In this document: positions 8,609 to 17,296 of the stretch, one piece after another
Numbering within the stretch: the stretch's first letter is position 1
Layout: the number at the start of each line of letters is the position of its first letter
Source of the DNA: Gammaproteobacteria bacterium
Lineage (GTDB): Bacteria; Pseudomonadota; Gammaproteobacteria; SZUA-140
NCBI GenBank assembly: GCA_016218365.1
Contig: JACREF010000011.1
Location: forward strand, 197,094-261,093
Length of the DNA: 64,000 nucleotides
Direction of reading: 5' to 3'
The notes under the pieces: model-generated
Databases searched by the model: none
Seen by the model: only the letters and a program-made list of their open reading frames with translations
What the model was told of the DNA's origin: nothing
Program-made: the position numbers and the translations under genes

Positions 8609-9471
8609 GCGAGACACAGGTGGAACTGATCGAAGCGGCCCCGGTGGCGGGAGCGGCGCAGGCCGAGGTCCAGCACGAGATGCCGTTTGCCATCGTGCAG
8701 GGCCAGCCCTATACGATGATGCCCAAGGATCTGTATATCCCGCCCGAGGCGCTCGAGGTCTTCCTCGAGGCCTTTGCCGGTCCGCTCGACCTGTTGCTGT
8801 ATCTGATCAAGCGCCAGAACCTCGATATCCTCGACATCCCGATCGCCGAGATCACCCGCCAGTACATGAGTTATGTCGAGCTGATGAAGGGGCTGGACCT
8901 GGAACTGGCGGCTGAATACCTGGTGATGGCGGCGATGCTGGCCGAGATCAAGTCGCGGATGCTGCTGCCGCGCCCGGCCGTCAGCGAGGACGAGCTGGAT
9001 CCGCGCGCCGAGCTGGTGCGCCGCTTGCAGCACTATGAACTGTTCAAGCGTGCAGCCGAGGACATCGATCAGCTGCCGCATGTCGAGCGCGACACCTTCA
9101 TCGCCAGCGCCGAGCGCCCGGATACCCGGGTGGTGCAGCTGGCGCCGAACGTCGACCTGCGCGAGATCCTGGTGGCATTCCAGAGTGTGGTGCAGCGCGC
9201 CGCGATGTTCTCGCATCATCAGGTGCAGATGGAGCCGCTGTCGGTGCGCGAGCGCATGACCGATGTGCTGTCGACGGTGCGGCGTGATGCCTTCACCGAA
9301 TTCCTGACATTGTTCAAACCCGAGGAGGGCCGCCGCGGCCTCGTCGTCACCTTGCTGGCGATCCTCGAATTGATCAAGGAGTCGCTGCTGGAGATTGTCC
9401 AGAACGAGATGTATGGCCCGATCTATGTAAAACTGCCAGGACAGGATACGCATGAACATACCGGAACTTAA
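8605..9471 (+). CDS. scpA: Segregation and condensation protein A
   Basis: A 288-residue kleisin subunit of the Smc-ScpAB condensin, which organises and segregates the chromosome. The family start of the folded part is FAGPLDLLLYLIKRQNLDIL (about 55-74), followed by YLVMAAMLAEIKSRMLLP (about 111-128); the C-terminal winged helix includes LVVTLLAILELIKE (about 250-263). An N-terminal extension of about 50 residues precedes the kleisin domain. ATG overlaps the trpS stop and the 3' end overlaps scpB by 20 bases, so the three are translationally linked. No smc gene is in the window. Confidence 0.96.
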   Translation: MSETQVELIEAAPVAGAAQAEVQHEMPFAIVQGQPYTMMPKDLYIPPEALEVFLEAFAGPLDLLLYLIKRQNLDILDIPIAEITRQYMSYVELMKGLDLELAAEYLVMAAMLAEIKSRMLLPRPAVSEDELDPRAELVRRLQHYELFKRAAEDIDQLPHVERDTFIASAERPDTRVVQLAPNVDLREILVAFQSVVQRAAMFSHHQVQMEPLSVRERMTDVLSTVRRDAFTEFLTLFKPEEGRRGLVVTLLAILELIKESLLEIVQNEMYGPIYVKLPGQDTHEHTGT

Positions 9472-10288
9472 AAATATCATCGAGGCCGCGCTGCTGGCCT
9501 CGCCGTCGCCATTGAACATCGCTGCATTGCAGACGCTGTTTGCTGAGGAACAGGTGCCGGACAAGGCGACCTTGCTGAAGGTCATCGAGCTGCTGGCCGA
9601 GGACTACGCCGGCCGCGGCATCGAGGTCAAGGAGGTGGCCAGTGGCTACCGCATCCAGGTGCGACAGCAGATGGCGCCATGGATTGCCCGGATGCAGGAA
9701 GAACGGCCGGTGCGCTATTCGCGCGCTCTGCTCGAGACGCTGGCGCTGATCGCCTACCGTCAGCCGATCACCCGTGCCGGCATCGAGGAGGTGCGCGGCG
9801 TCAGCGTCAGCACCCAGATCTTCAAGACCTTGCAGGAGCGCGAATGGATCCGCGTCGTCGGCCACCGCGATGTGCCGGGCAAGCCGGCATTGTACGGCAC
9901 CACGCGCCAGTTCCTCGATTATTTCAATCTGAAGGGTCTCGGTGACCTGCCGCCGCTGGCCGAGATGCGCAGCATCGACACCATCCAGCAGGAATTTGAT
10001 CTGAAGCTCGGTGCGGCGCTGCAGGGCGAGGGGCTGCCTGCGCCGGAAGATGCCGCTGATCCGTTCTCCGAGGCGGCTGAACAGGTGGCCGTGGCCAGTG
10101 CCCAGCTGGCCGAGGACGGGGCGTTCAGCGAGGATGTCGCGCTCAGCGAACCGGTCGAGTCGCAGATCGGGGATGTGGCGGGGGAATCTGAGGCGGCATG
10201 GGCCGCCGATCATCCTGATCAATTTGATCCCGATGCGACGATCGATGCCAGTGTCGAGCGCCAGGATGAACTGGCGCCGGCCGTTTGA
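9452..10288 (+). CDS. scpB: Segregation and condensation protein B
   Basis: A 278-residue partner of ScpA with two winged-helix domains (about 5-175): IIEAALLASPSPLNI, YRIQVRQQMAPWI, YSRALLETLALIAYRQPITR, then EEVRGVSVSTQI and PGKPALYGTT. After the family core comes a roughly 90-residue acidic, low-complexity tail (about 185-278, rich in E, A, D) of the kind often found in proteobacterial ScpB. It overlaps scpA by 20 bases. A family B repeat separates it from rluB. Confidence 0.96.
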   Translation: MNIPELKNIIEAALLASPSPLNIAALQTLFAEEQVPDKATLLKVIELLAEDYAGRGIEVKEVASGYRIQVRQQMAPWIARMQEERPVRYSRALLETLALIAYRQPITRAGIEEVRGVSVSTQIFKTLQEREWIRVVGHRDVPGKPALYGTTRQFLDYFNLKGLGDLPPLAEMRSIDTIQQEFDLKLGAALQGEGLPAPEDAADPFSEAAEQVAVASAQLAEDGAFSEDVALSEPVESQIGDVAGESEAAWAADHPDQFDPDATIDASVERQDELAPAV

Positions 10289-10317
10289 GCGCGCCCCGAA
10301 TGCCGATTACACCTCTA

Positions 10318-10432
10318 CGGTCATTCCGCACCAACGACTGGATTCCGGGTCTCGCGATGCTTGCCCGGAATGACATCTATAAACTCCTGTCTTTCCGGAC
10401 GCCGCGTCTGCGGCGATCCGGAATCCATGATT
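10318..10432. repeat. Palindromic intergenic repeats, family B (GTCATTCC...GGAATGAC)
   Basis: Between scpB and rluB lies GGTCATTCCGCACC..., then TGGATTCCGGGTCTCGCGATG and CTTGCCCGGAATGACATC, followed by a second imperfect inverted repeat (TTTCCGGACGCCGCG and CGGCGATCCGGAATCCATG). These are palindromic REP-type units of the same family seen near 49.6-50.5, 52.7, 53.7 and 57.1 kb. Confidence 0.8.
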
Positions 10433-10446
10433 TCAGTTAGGGCATC

Positions 10447-11292
10447 ATGAAACAACGGCTGCAAAAGGTGCTGGCGAATGCCGGGCTCGGTTCACGGCGC
10501 GAGATCGATGCCTGGATCGCGGCCGGTCGGGTCGTCGTCAATGGAATCGTCGCCGAACCGGGTCTGAAGGTCGATACCACCGACAAGATCCTGGTCGACG
10601 GTAAATTGCTGCGGCTGGACCAGACCACACCGACCCGTACGCGCGTCATTGCCTATAACAAGCCGGCCGGTGAGGTCTGCACCCGTTCCGACCCTGAAAG
10701 GCGGCCGACGATCTTTGACCACCTGCCGGTATTGCGTCAGGGGCGCTGGCTGTCGGTGGGCCGTCTCGACATCACGACACTCGGCCTGCTGCTGCTGACC
10801 AATGACGGCGATCTCGCCAACAAGTTGATGCATCCCTCCTCCGGCATCGAGCGAGAATACGCGGTGCGTATCCTGGGTCAGGTGGATCAGGACATGCTGC
10901 AACGTCTCGCCGACGGTGTGCAGCTCGACGATGGCAAGGCGGCCTTTGAAGACATCCGTGACGCCGGTGGCGAGGGTGCCAATCACTGGTATCATGTCAC
11001 GCTGCGCGAGGGACGCAACCGCGAGGTGCGGCGGATGTGGGAATCACAGGGCGTCAAGGTCAGCCGGCTGATCCGGGTGCGTTATGCGGCGATCGAACTG
11101 CCGCGCGACCTGAAACCCGGCGCGTGGCTGGAGCTGGAGCCGGCGCAGGTCAATGACCTGAAGCGGCTGGTCGGTATGACGGTAAAATCACTGTCGCATG
11201 ACAAGGCGCCGCAGCAGGGCGAACCGCGGCCGCGGCGGCGCACTGCCCGCCCGTCCCCCGGCGCGCGGCGGCCGCGCCGTCGCAGTGAGTGA
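10447..11292 (+). CDS. rluB: 23S rRNA pseudouridine(2605) synthase RluB
   Basis: A 281-residue pseudouridine synthase. It has an N-terminal S4 RNA-binding domain (about 2-60, RLQKVLANAGLGSRREID) and a catalytic domain with the nucleophile-bearing motif GRLDITTLGLLLLTNDGDLA (about 101-120), then REGRNREVRRMWESQG (about 190-205). The motifs and the position after scpAB fit RluB, which modifies 23S rRNA near the peptidyl transferase centre. The last 40 residues are a basic Arg/Pro-rich tail (about 255-281), a common RluB feature. Its stop overlaps the start of the next gene (TGATG). Confidence 0.94.
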   Translation: MKQRLQKVLANAGLGSRREIDAWIAAGRVVVNGIVAEPGLKVDTTDKILVDGKLLRLDQTTPTRTRVIAYNKPAGEVCTRSDPERRPTIFDHLPVLRQGRWLSVGRLDITTLGLLLLTNDGDLANKLMHPSSGIEREYAVRILGQVDQDMLQRLADGVQLDDGKAAFEDIRDAGGEGANHWYHVTLREGRNREVRRMWESQGVKVSRLIRVRYAAIELPRDLKPGAWLELEPAQVNDLKRLVGMTVKSLSHDKAPQQGEPRPRRRTARPSPGARRPRRRSE

Positions 11293-11987
11293 TGCGGCTG
11301 CTGACGGTCTTCAACCGGCTGTTTGAATGGTATGGCCCGCAACACTGGTGGCCTGGCGACACCCCGTTTGAGATCATCGTCGGCGCGGTGCTGACGCAGA
11401 ACACCGCCTGGAGCAATGTCGAGAAGGCGATCGCCAGCCTGAAACAGCACCAGGCGCTCGACCCGCAGCGCATTGTCGCCACCGATGCCGCGACCCTCGG
11501 TCTATGGATCCGTTCGGCCGGTTATTTCAACGTCAAGGCCGTGCGGCTGCACCACGTCTGCCGCTGGTATCTGGCGCAGCATGAAGATGACCTGGCCCGC
11601 ATGGACACGGCGGCGCTGCGCTCGGCCCTGCTGGCCGTCAACGGCATCGGTCCCGAGACCGCTGACGACATCGTGCTCTATGCCTACCAGCGTCCGGTGT
11701 TTGTCATCGACGCCTATACGCGGCGGATCTTCTCGCGGCTCGGTCATCCGCCGGCCGCCGACGGTTATGAGGCCTTGCGCCATTATTTCGAGGATACGCT
11801 GACCCGCCAGATGACGGTCACCGTCTGCACCGGCCAGCGCCGCCGCCCGTCCGCGCCGCGGCTGACCCGGCTGTTCAATGAATACCATGCATTGATCGTC
11901 CGCCATGGCAAGGACGTGTGCAAGACCCGGCCGCGTTGTAGCGCATGTTGTCTGCGCCGTGATTGCCCGTCACAGACGGTGCAGTGA
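11292..11987 (+). CDS. Endonuclease III-like DNA glycosylase (MagIII type)
   Basis: A 231-residue HhH-GPD protein with a 4Fe-4S cluster motif, presumably a base-excision repair glycosylase. The domain starts PFEIIVGAVLTQNTAWSNVE (about 25-44). The helix-hairpin-helix LLAVNGIGPETADDIV is at 113-128 and the catalytic aspartate is D140 in FVIDAYTRR. The position of Nth's Schiff-base lysine (GRKTA) is glutamate here (GPETA, E122), pointing to a monofunctional 3-methyladenine-type enzyme such as MagIII rather than an AP lyase. The cluster cysteines are spaced CX5CX2CX5C, one residue shorter than in Nth. A basic insert (TGQRRRPSAPR, about 175-185) is unusual. ATG at 11292 overlaps the rluB stop; a GTG one codon earlier is possible. 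Confidence 0.85.
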   Translation: MRLLTVFNRLFEWYGPQHWWPGDTPFEIIVGAVLTQNTAWSNVEKAIASLKQHQALDPQRIVATDAATLGLWIRSAGYFNVKAVRLHHVCRWYLAQHEDDLARMDTAALRSALLAVNGIGPETADDIVLYAYQRPVFVIDAYTRRIFSRLGHPPAADGYEALRHYFEDTLTRQMTVTVCTGQRRRPSAPRLTRLFNEYHALIVRHGKDVCKTRPRCSACCLRRDCPSQTVQ

Positions 11988-12014
11988 ACGGCATGATCAT
12001 GGTTAAATAGCCCC

Positions 12015-13265
12015 ATGTTCAAACCCCTCGAGCTCTTCATCGGCCTGCGTTACACCCGCGCCAAGCGCCGCAATCATTTCATCTCGTTCATCTCGCTGGC
12101 CTCGATGGCCGGCATCGCGCTCGGTGTCATGGCGCTGATCACCGTGCTGTCGGTGATGAACGGGTTTGAACAGCAATTGCGGGCCAGGATCCTCGGCGTG
12201 GTATCGCATGCGACGGTGCAGGGCAGTGGCGGCGCCGGTATCCGCGACTGGCAGGCCTTGCGCCAGCAGCTTGAGCATTATCCCGGCATCAGCGGCAGCG
12301 CGCCGTATATCCAGGCCGAGGGTCTGCTGTCACAGGGGCAACGCACCCACGGGGTGTTGGTGCGTGCCGTCGAGCCGGCGCTCGAACATCAGGTATCGGA
12401 TCTGGCACAGCGGGTGATCGCCGGCCGTTTCGACAGCCTGACGCCCGGCAGTTATCACATCGTGCTCGGCGCGGAGCTGGCCTATGCGCTCGGCGTGTCG
12501 GTCGGGGACAGCGTGACCTTGATCACGCCGCAGGCGACGCTGTCGCCGGTCGGTATACTGCCACGGCTGAAACGCTTCACCGTCACCGGCATTGTCGAGA
12601 TCGGTATGTATGAATACGACAGCGGGCTGGCGATCATGCACCTTGACGATGCCCGGGTATTGTTCCGCACCGGTGATGAGGTCAGCGGGCTGCGCCTGAA
12701 ACTGCAGGACCTGTTCAAGGCGGCGGAGCTGACTGAAGGATTGCAGCAACGGCTGCCGCCCGGTTACCAGGCGGTAGACTGGACCACGCAGCATGCGAAT
12801 TTCTTCCGCGCGGTGCGGATGGAGAAGATGGTGATGTTCGTCATCCTGCTGCTGATCGTGGCTGTGGCGGCCTTCAACCTGGTGTCGAGCCTGGTGATGA
12901 TGGTGACCGACAAGCAGAGCGACATCGCGATCCTGCGCACGCTGGGCGCCAGTCCGGCCAGTATCATGGGGATCTTTGTCGTGCAGGGGACGATCGTTGG
13001 CGTCATCGGCACCGTGCTCGGTGTCATCGGCGGCGTGCTGCTGGCCAGCAATATCGAGACACTGGTACCGGCACTCGAACAGCTGCTCGGCTTCAAGTTC
13101 CTGGCGCCCGATGTCTATTATATCTCCGACCTGCCATCGGACATGCGCTGGCGGGATGTGGGCAATATTACCGTTGCTGCCTTGCTGATGTGTCTGCTGG
13201 CCACCCTGTATCCGGCCTGGCGCGCCTCACGCACCCAGCCTGCCGAGGCCTTGCGTTATGAATGA
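12015..13265 (+). CDS. Lipoprotein-releasing ABC transporter permease (LolC/E/F type)
   Basis: A 416-residue inner-membrane permease. It has an N-terminal transmembrane helix (about 25-47), a large periplasmic domain (about 50-265) and three C-terminal helices (about 270-400). Signatures are [21 protein letters not shown] at the start, [36 protein letters not shown] and [16 protein letters not shown]. With LolD it extracts mature lipoproteins from the inner membrane and hands them to LolA. Only one permease gene precedes lolD here, so it may be a LolF-type homodimeric permease rather than separate LolC and LolE; a second one could lie outside the window. It overlaps lolD by 8 bases. Confidence 0.94.
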   Translation: MFKPLELFIGLRYTRAKRRNHFISFISLASMAGIALGVMALITVLSVMNGFEQQLRARILGVVSHATVQGSGGAGIRDWQALRQQLEHYPGISGSAPYIQAEGLLSQGQRTHGVLVRAVEPALEHQVSDLAQRVIAGRFDSLTPGSYHIVLGAELAYALGVSVGDSVTLITPQATLSPVGILPRLKRFTVTGIVEIGMYEYDSGLAIMHLDDARVLFRTGDEVSGLRLKLQDLFKAAELTEGLQQRLPPGYQAVDWTTQHANFFRAVRMEKMVMFVILLLIVAVAAFNLVSSLVMMVTDKQSDIAILRTLGASPASIMGIFVVQGTIVGVIGTVLGVIGGVLLASNIETLVPALEQLLGFKFLAPDVYYISDLPSDMRWRDVGNITVAALLMCLLATLYPAWRASRTQPAEALRYE

Positions 13266-13932
13266 CATCGTGTTGTCGGCGCGCAGCGTCAGTCGCCATT
13301 TCGATGAGGCCGGCGGCCGGCTGACGGTGCTCGATCAGGTATCACTGGACATCCGCCGCGGTGAGCGGGTCGCGATCATGGGCCCATCCGGCGCTGGCAA
13401 GAGCACACTGCTGCACATCCTTGGCGGCCTCGATACGCCGAGCAGCGGCGAGGTGTTGTTGGGCAACGATACGATGTCGGCGCTCGATGAAACGACACGC
13501 GGCCGGTTGCGCAACCGCATGCTCGGTTTTGTCTATCAGTTCCACCACCTGCTGCCGGAGTTCACGGCGCTGGAGAACGTCGCCTTGCCGCTGCTGATCG
13601 GCGGCCTCGCACCTCAGCCTGCGTTGCAGCAGGCATCACAGCTGCTGCAGCGGGTTGGTCTGGGTGCGCGGCTGACCCACAAACCCGGCGCCTTGTCCGG
13701 CGGCGAGCGGCAACGCGCTGCAGTGGCGCGGGCGCTGGTGACCCAGCCGCAGTGTGTGCTGGCCGATGAGCCAACCGGCAATCTCGACCGCGATAATGCC
13801 CAGCGGGTGTTTGACCTGATGCTGGAACTCAATGCCGAGCGTCAGACCAGCCTGATCGTTGTCACCCACGAGGCCACGCTGGCGCAACGCATGGACCGGG
13901 TGCTGCGGCTCGAGAATGGCAGGGTGCAGTGA
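13258..13932 (+). CDS. lolD: Lipoprotein-releasing system ATP-binding protein LolD
   Basis: A 224-residue ABC ATPase. Walker A is [18 protein letters not shown] (about 41-58), the signature is [16 protein letters not shown] (about 145-160), Walker B is [12 protein letters not shown] (about 165-176) and the switch histidine is in VVTHEATLA. The [20 protein letters not shown] stretch is characteristic of LolD. It powers lipoprotein release with the preceding permease, with which it overlaps by 8 bases. A family A repeat block follows. Confidence 0.96.
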   Translation: MNDIVLSARSVSRHFDEAGGRLTVLDQVSLDIRRGERVAIMGPSGAGKSTLLHILGGLDTPSSGEVLLGNDTMSALDETTRGRLRNRMLGFVYQFHHLLPEFTALENVALPLLIGGLAPQPALQQASQLLQRVGLGARLTHKPGALSGGERQRAAVARALVTQPQCVLADEPTGNLDRDNAQRVFDLMLELNAERQTSLIVVTHEATLAQRMDRVLRLENGRVQ

Positions 13933-13947
13933 TATCTTTGTAATCGT

Positions 13948-14285
13948 TCATGGTTCGATACGGCGCTCTGCGCCTACTCACCACGAACGGCCGCTCATTT
14001 CCGATCATCCGACTCCGTTCGTCCTGAGTAGCGCTGCACAGCAGCGCGTATCGAAGGACTGCGTGTGGTTCGATACGGTGCTCTGCGCCTACTGGTATAT
14101 GTTAGGGCCTGCCCTGAGTAGTGGCATGGGCCGCATATCGAAGGGCCTGTCCTGAGTAGCGGCGTAGCCGCGTATCGAAGGGCGCCTACTCACCACGAAC
14201 GGCTGCTCATTTCCGATCATCCTGACCCCGTTCGTCCTGAGTAGCGCTGCTTAGCAGCGCGTATCGAAGGACTGCATATGGTTTC
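13948..14285. repeat. Intergenic repeat block, family A
   Basis: The 504-base gap between lolD and the convergent porin gene is mostly repeat units of the GGTTCGATACGGCGCTCTGC / TGAGTAGCGGCGTAGCCGCG type. One longer segment is duplicated: CTCATTTCCGATCATCC occurs at about 13994 and 14206, each time followed by a C-rich stretch and TTCGTCCTGAGTAGCGCTGC. The remainder (14286-14376) has no recognisable feature except a short C-rich/G-rich inverted pair (about 14336-14355). Confidence 0.88.
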
Positions 14286-14376
14286 GATGTGGTGGGTCCT
14301 GCGCCCAATCTTAGTCCGCAACATACCGGTAATATCCCCCGCAAGCGGGAGAGGGCCGCACCTTTGCAGCCCGCAT

Positions 14377-14409
14377 AAAAAAACCCGATGGCCGTTACCG
14401 GCCATCGGG
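14377..14409 (-). terminator. Rho-independent terminator of the porin gene
   Basis: An 11-base-pair stem, CCCGATGGCCG (14384-14394) pairing with CGGCCATCGGG (14399-14409), with a TTAC loop. On the minus strand it is followed by a run of seven T (the A-run at 14377-14383). It lies 28 bases beyond the porin stop codon, exactly where its transcript should end. Confidence 0.93.
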
Positions 14410-14436
14410 CTGTCATGCAGTTACAAAAACAGCGCG

Positions 14437-15564
14437 TTAGAATGACACCTGTGACCAGACGCCGATCTCGTTATAGGTGCCATCGGTCGTACCGCCGATG
14501 GTGCCGTTCGAGGTCGAGATCGAGCCGTTTTCAACGGTCTCCTGTTTGTAGACCAGTGCCAGATCGATATTCTTGCGCGGCTGATAACCTATACCAACGT
14601 TGTAGTAAGTATCGGTCAGGTTTGGTGCGGTGGTCTTGTTCGGGTTGGCGCTATCATAGCGGGCAAATACCGATACGTTATCCTGCAGCTTGTACGAACC
14701 ATACAGCGACGAGCCGTCCGCCTTGTCTGCCGCCTTGGTGGTATCCAGGCCATTTTCAGCGCTGAAGTATTCGGCACCGACGCTATATTGATCCGTTTTG
14801 TAGGCCGCGACAGCGGTGAGCCGGCTGGCAGTTTCGACAGTAGCCGTCGTACCGGTGTAGTCCTTGCCGAGTTTGCCATTGTAATAGCCGATCCCCAGGT
14901 CGAGACCGTTGATCGGCCTGAAGCCGACACGTGCCTCGATATCCATGCCCTTGGTGCGGCTGGTGCTGGCAGCAGTGACGGGGTCTTTAGCGGCGCCAGC
15001 ATCTGACGTGTTAACGTACGGTTTCTGCGTCACCGTCAGCGGATTCTTGAAGCCGCCGCCATTGATCAGCGACACCGCGTAGTTGACTGTGCCATCACTG
15101 GTCTTGCCGAACAGGTGCAGGCCCCAGTCGGACGAGGTGCTGAATTTCAGGCGGTCGAGCAGCGTATTCTCGACATAACGCATGCCATACAGGCCTTCGA
15201 CATAGGGTCCCCACGGCATGTCGGCGGCGCCGGCACGGACCGTCACGGCATCGGAGACCTTGGCCTGGACATAGGCCTTTTTGACGAAGACCTGGGTCAG
15301 GCCGGCGTAGCTGTCATAGCCGAAATCGCTGGTCAGGTTGGCCGACCACATATCACCAAAATCCTTGTTGACGCCGAGGTAGAAGCGCTTGACGTCCATC
15401 CCCATGCCACTGGGGGCGATCTCGGTGCTGTTGCTTTCCTGGGTCAGGCTGGTGACATCGGCGAACATCTTGCCGCTGATCGTCGTCGACTCGTCGGCGC
15501 TGGCATTCAGGCTGATCCCGGCGCAGGCGATCATTACAGCGGTGGTCAATAATCTGTTACGCAT
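14437..15564 (-). CDS. Outer-membrane porin
   Basis: A 375-residue outer-membrane beta-barrel. The signal peptide (residues 1-23, MRNRLLTTAVMIACAGISLN then ASA) leads to alternating hydrophobic/polar strands rich in Tyr, Gly and Asn. The last residue is Phe after WSQVS, the usual outer-membrane insertion signal. Central segments (GAADMPWGPYVEGLYGMRYV, LHLFGKTSD, YAVSLINGGG) resemble phosphate-selective or general porins of non-enteric proteobacteria, but substrate cannot be assigned. AGGAG lies 8-9 bases upstream of the ATG. It has its own terminator, and the gene behind it (SQR) is separated by about 190 bases, so it is probably monocistronic. Confidence 0.85.
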   Translation of the reverse strand: MRNRLLTTAVMIACAGISLNASADESTTISGKMFADVTSLTQESNSTEIAPSGMGMDVKRFYLGVNKDFGDMWSANLTSDFGYDSYAGLTQVFVKKAYVQAKVSDAVTVRAGAADMPWGPYVEGLYGMRYVENTLLDRLKFSTSSDWGLHLFGKTSDGTVNYAVSLINGGGFKNPLTVTQKPYVNTSDAGAAKDPVTAASTSRTKGMDIEARVGFRPINGLDLGIGYYNGKLGKDYTGTTATVETASRLTAVAAYKTDQYSVGAEYFSAENGLDTTKAADKADGSSLYGSYKLQDNVSVFARYDSANPNKTTAPNLTDTYYNVGIGYQPRKNIDLALVYKQETVENGSISTSNGTIGGTTDGTYNEIGVWSQVSF

Positions 15565-15709
15565 TTACTCGGCTCCTGTTGTGGTTGCGGTTAGCAATGA
15601 CGTGAGTCTCTGCCAGACCCGCACAGTATGTAAACACTTTGTTACAGATTGATGACTGCCAAGTGACAGGAGTGTGAAGCTTGTCCGGGGGGTGGCCGAT
15701 GAGCCGGAG

Positions 15710-15738
15710 GGAGGGCGGGGTTGGCCTTCCCGCCCTCC
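15710..15738 (-). terminator. GC-rich hairpin after the SQR gene
   Basis: GGAGGGCGGG (15710-15719) pairs perfectly with CCCGCCCTCC (15729-15738) around a 9-base loop, 19 bases past the stop of the sulfide:quinone oxidoreductase gene. No T-run follows on the minus strand, so termination may be weak, or the hairpin may instead protect a 3' end. Confidence 0.45.
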
Positions 15739-15756
15739 ACGGCCGCGGGGGTAAAC

Positions 15757-16962
15757 CTATTCGCCGCCGAGGGTATGGCCCTTGAGCAGGCCGTACCAGT
15801 AGAACGGCGGCAGGATATAGCGTTTCAGCCAGTACATGCTGAGCCGTTCCTTGCCCTGGTCGAACGGGAAGGTCTCCATCGGCTTCATGTCGTAATCGAA
15901 TTCGGCCAGCACCAGCTTGCCATAGCCGGTGATCAGCGGGCATGAGGCATAGCCGTTGTAGTGTTCAGTGGCAGTGCCGTTGCGCATCACCGCCAGCAGG
16001 TTCTTGACCAGCACCGGCATCTGGCGGCGGATCGCCGCGGCGGTCTTTGAGTTCGGCGTGTTGGTGCAGTCGCCGAGCCCGAATACGTTCGGATAGCGCA
16101 CATGCTGCAGCGTATGTTTGTGCACATCGACCCAGCCGGCGGCATCGGCCAGCGGGCTGCGCTTGAGAAAGTCAGGCGCACCCATCGGCGGCGTCACATG
16201 CAGCAGGTCGTAGTTGATGATCTCCTGCGCGCCGTCGGCGATGTTCTCGATGATGGCCTCGCAGCTGTCTGCGCGCACCTCGATCAGGTGATGCTGGAAT
16301 TTGACTTGCAGGCCCTTGCGTGCGATGACCTGGTTCAAGGTGTCGGCATATTTCTTGACCGGGAAGATGCCGGGCGCGGCCGAGCGGAACAGCACCTGGC
16401 TGCTGTCGCGCACCCGGTTGCGACGGAAGGCATCGTCGGCCAGATACATGATCTTCTGTGCTGCACCCGGGCATTTGAACGGTGGCTTGGGTTGGGTGAA
16501 CAAGGCGGTGCCGCCCTTGAAGCCGTTGATCATCTGCCACGTCGTTTCACTGCACCTGTAATCATAGATGCTGCAGACGCCGTTTTTGCCCAAGGTCTCC
16601 GGCAGTCCCTTGACCGCGCCCCAGTTGATCTGGATGCCGGCGGCGGTGATCAGATAGTCGTAGTTGATGGTGGCGCCGCTCTGGGTGACGATCTGGTTGC
16701 TGTCGGGACGGATGTCGGTGACGGCGTCACGTATCCATTGCACGCCATGTGGTATCAGCTCGGCGGTGCTGCGCAAGGTAAATTCCTTGTCGATGATGCC
16801 GCCGCCGACCAGTGTCCAGCCGGGTTGGTAATAATGACACTCGGACGGTTCGATGATTGCGATGTCTGCGGAGGCCAGCGCGCGCTGCAGTCGCGCGGCG
16901 ACGGCAATCCCGCCGGTGCCTCCGCCAATGATGACGATCTGATGATGTGATGTTCCGTTCAT
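15757..16962 (-). CDS. Sulfide:quinone oxidoreductase, type II (SQOR-like)
   Basis: A 401-residue flavoprotein that oxidises sulfide and passes electrons to the quinone pool at the membrane. The N-terminal FAD-binding fold is IVIIGGGTGGIAVAARLQ (9-26). Both redox cysteines expected for the mitochondrial-SQOR-like type II are visible: C164 in PFKCPGAAQKIMYL and C299 in FGLGDCTNTPNSKTAAA. These contexts match type II rather than type I enzymes. The C-terminal amphipathic stretch KRYILPPFYWYGLLKG (about 380-395) would anchor it to the membrane. It is transcribed away from the Cyc2-like cytochrome gene, 334 bases apart, so the two may share regulation. The call as SQR is strong; physiological direction is inferred. 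Confidence 0.92.
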   Translation of the reverse strand: MNGTSHHQIVIIGGGTGGIAVAARLQRALASADIAIIEPSECHYYQPGWTLVGGGIIDKEFTLRSTAELIPHGVQWIRDAVTDIRPDSNQIVTQSGATINYDYLITAAGIQINWGAVKGLPETLGKNGVCSIYDYRCSETTWQMINGFKGGTALFTQPKPPFKCPGAAQKIMYLADDAFRRNRVRDSSQVLFRSAAPGIFPVKKYADTLNQVIARKGLQVKFQHHLIEVRADSCEAIIENIADGAQEIINYDLLHVTPPMGAPDFLKRSPLADAAGWVDVHKHTLQHVRYPNVFGLGDCTNTPNSKTAAAIRRQMPVLVKNLLAVMRNGTATEHYNGYASCPLITGYGKLVLAEFDYDMKPMETFPFDQGKERLSMYWLKRYILPPFYWYGLLKGHTLGGE

Positions 16963-17046
16963 CGTCGATCCATTTTTTTATTATTATTTGAAGCGCCGGG
17001 TCACTCATGCTGAAACCCCCGGAGCATGTCCATATGTCACAACAAC

Positions 17047-17063
17047 CTCTGAATAAATCAGAG
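17047..17063. promoter_or_regulatory. Inverted repeat in the SQR / Cyc2-like divergent promoter region
   Basis: The 334-base gap 16963-17296 between the two divergent redox genes holds no gene. It contains a palindrome CTCTGA-ATAAA-TCAGAG and an A+T-rich stretch (about 17080-17160, ATATCCATATATACGATC) suited to promoters. The palindrome could be an operator for either gene, but nothing in the sequence identifies a regulator. Confidence 0.35.
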
Positions 17064-17296
17064 ACTGTTAATCTACTATATCGTTTACGCGACGAGTAGC
17101 CGTTTATCAAGAATAATCTGTTATATCCATATATACGATCTTGTTGTAGACAATATGCCGCCAGAAAATTACAGCGGGCTTGTGGACAGGATTAATCCCT
17201 GATGGTGGATGCTGCACCAATGAAGTGCGTTCTTGCCAAGTCACCCGCTGCATGTCAGCATGAACGCCACATCACAAGGCACAGGGAGACGTCACA

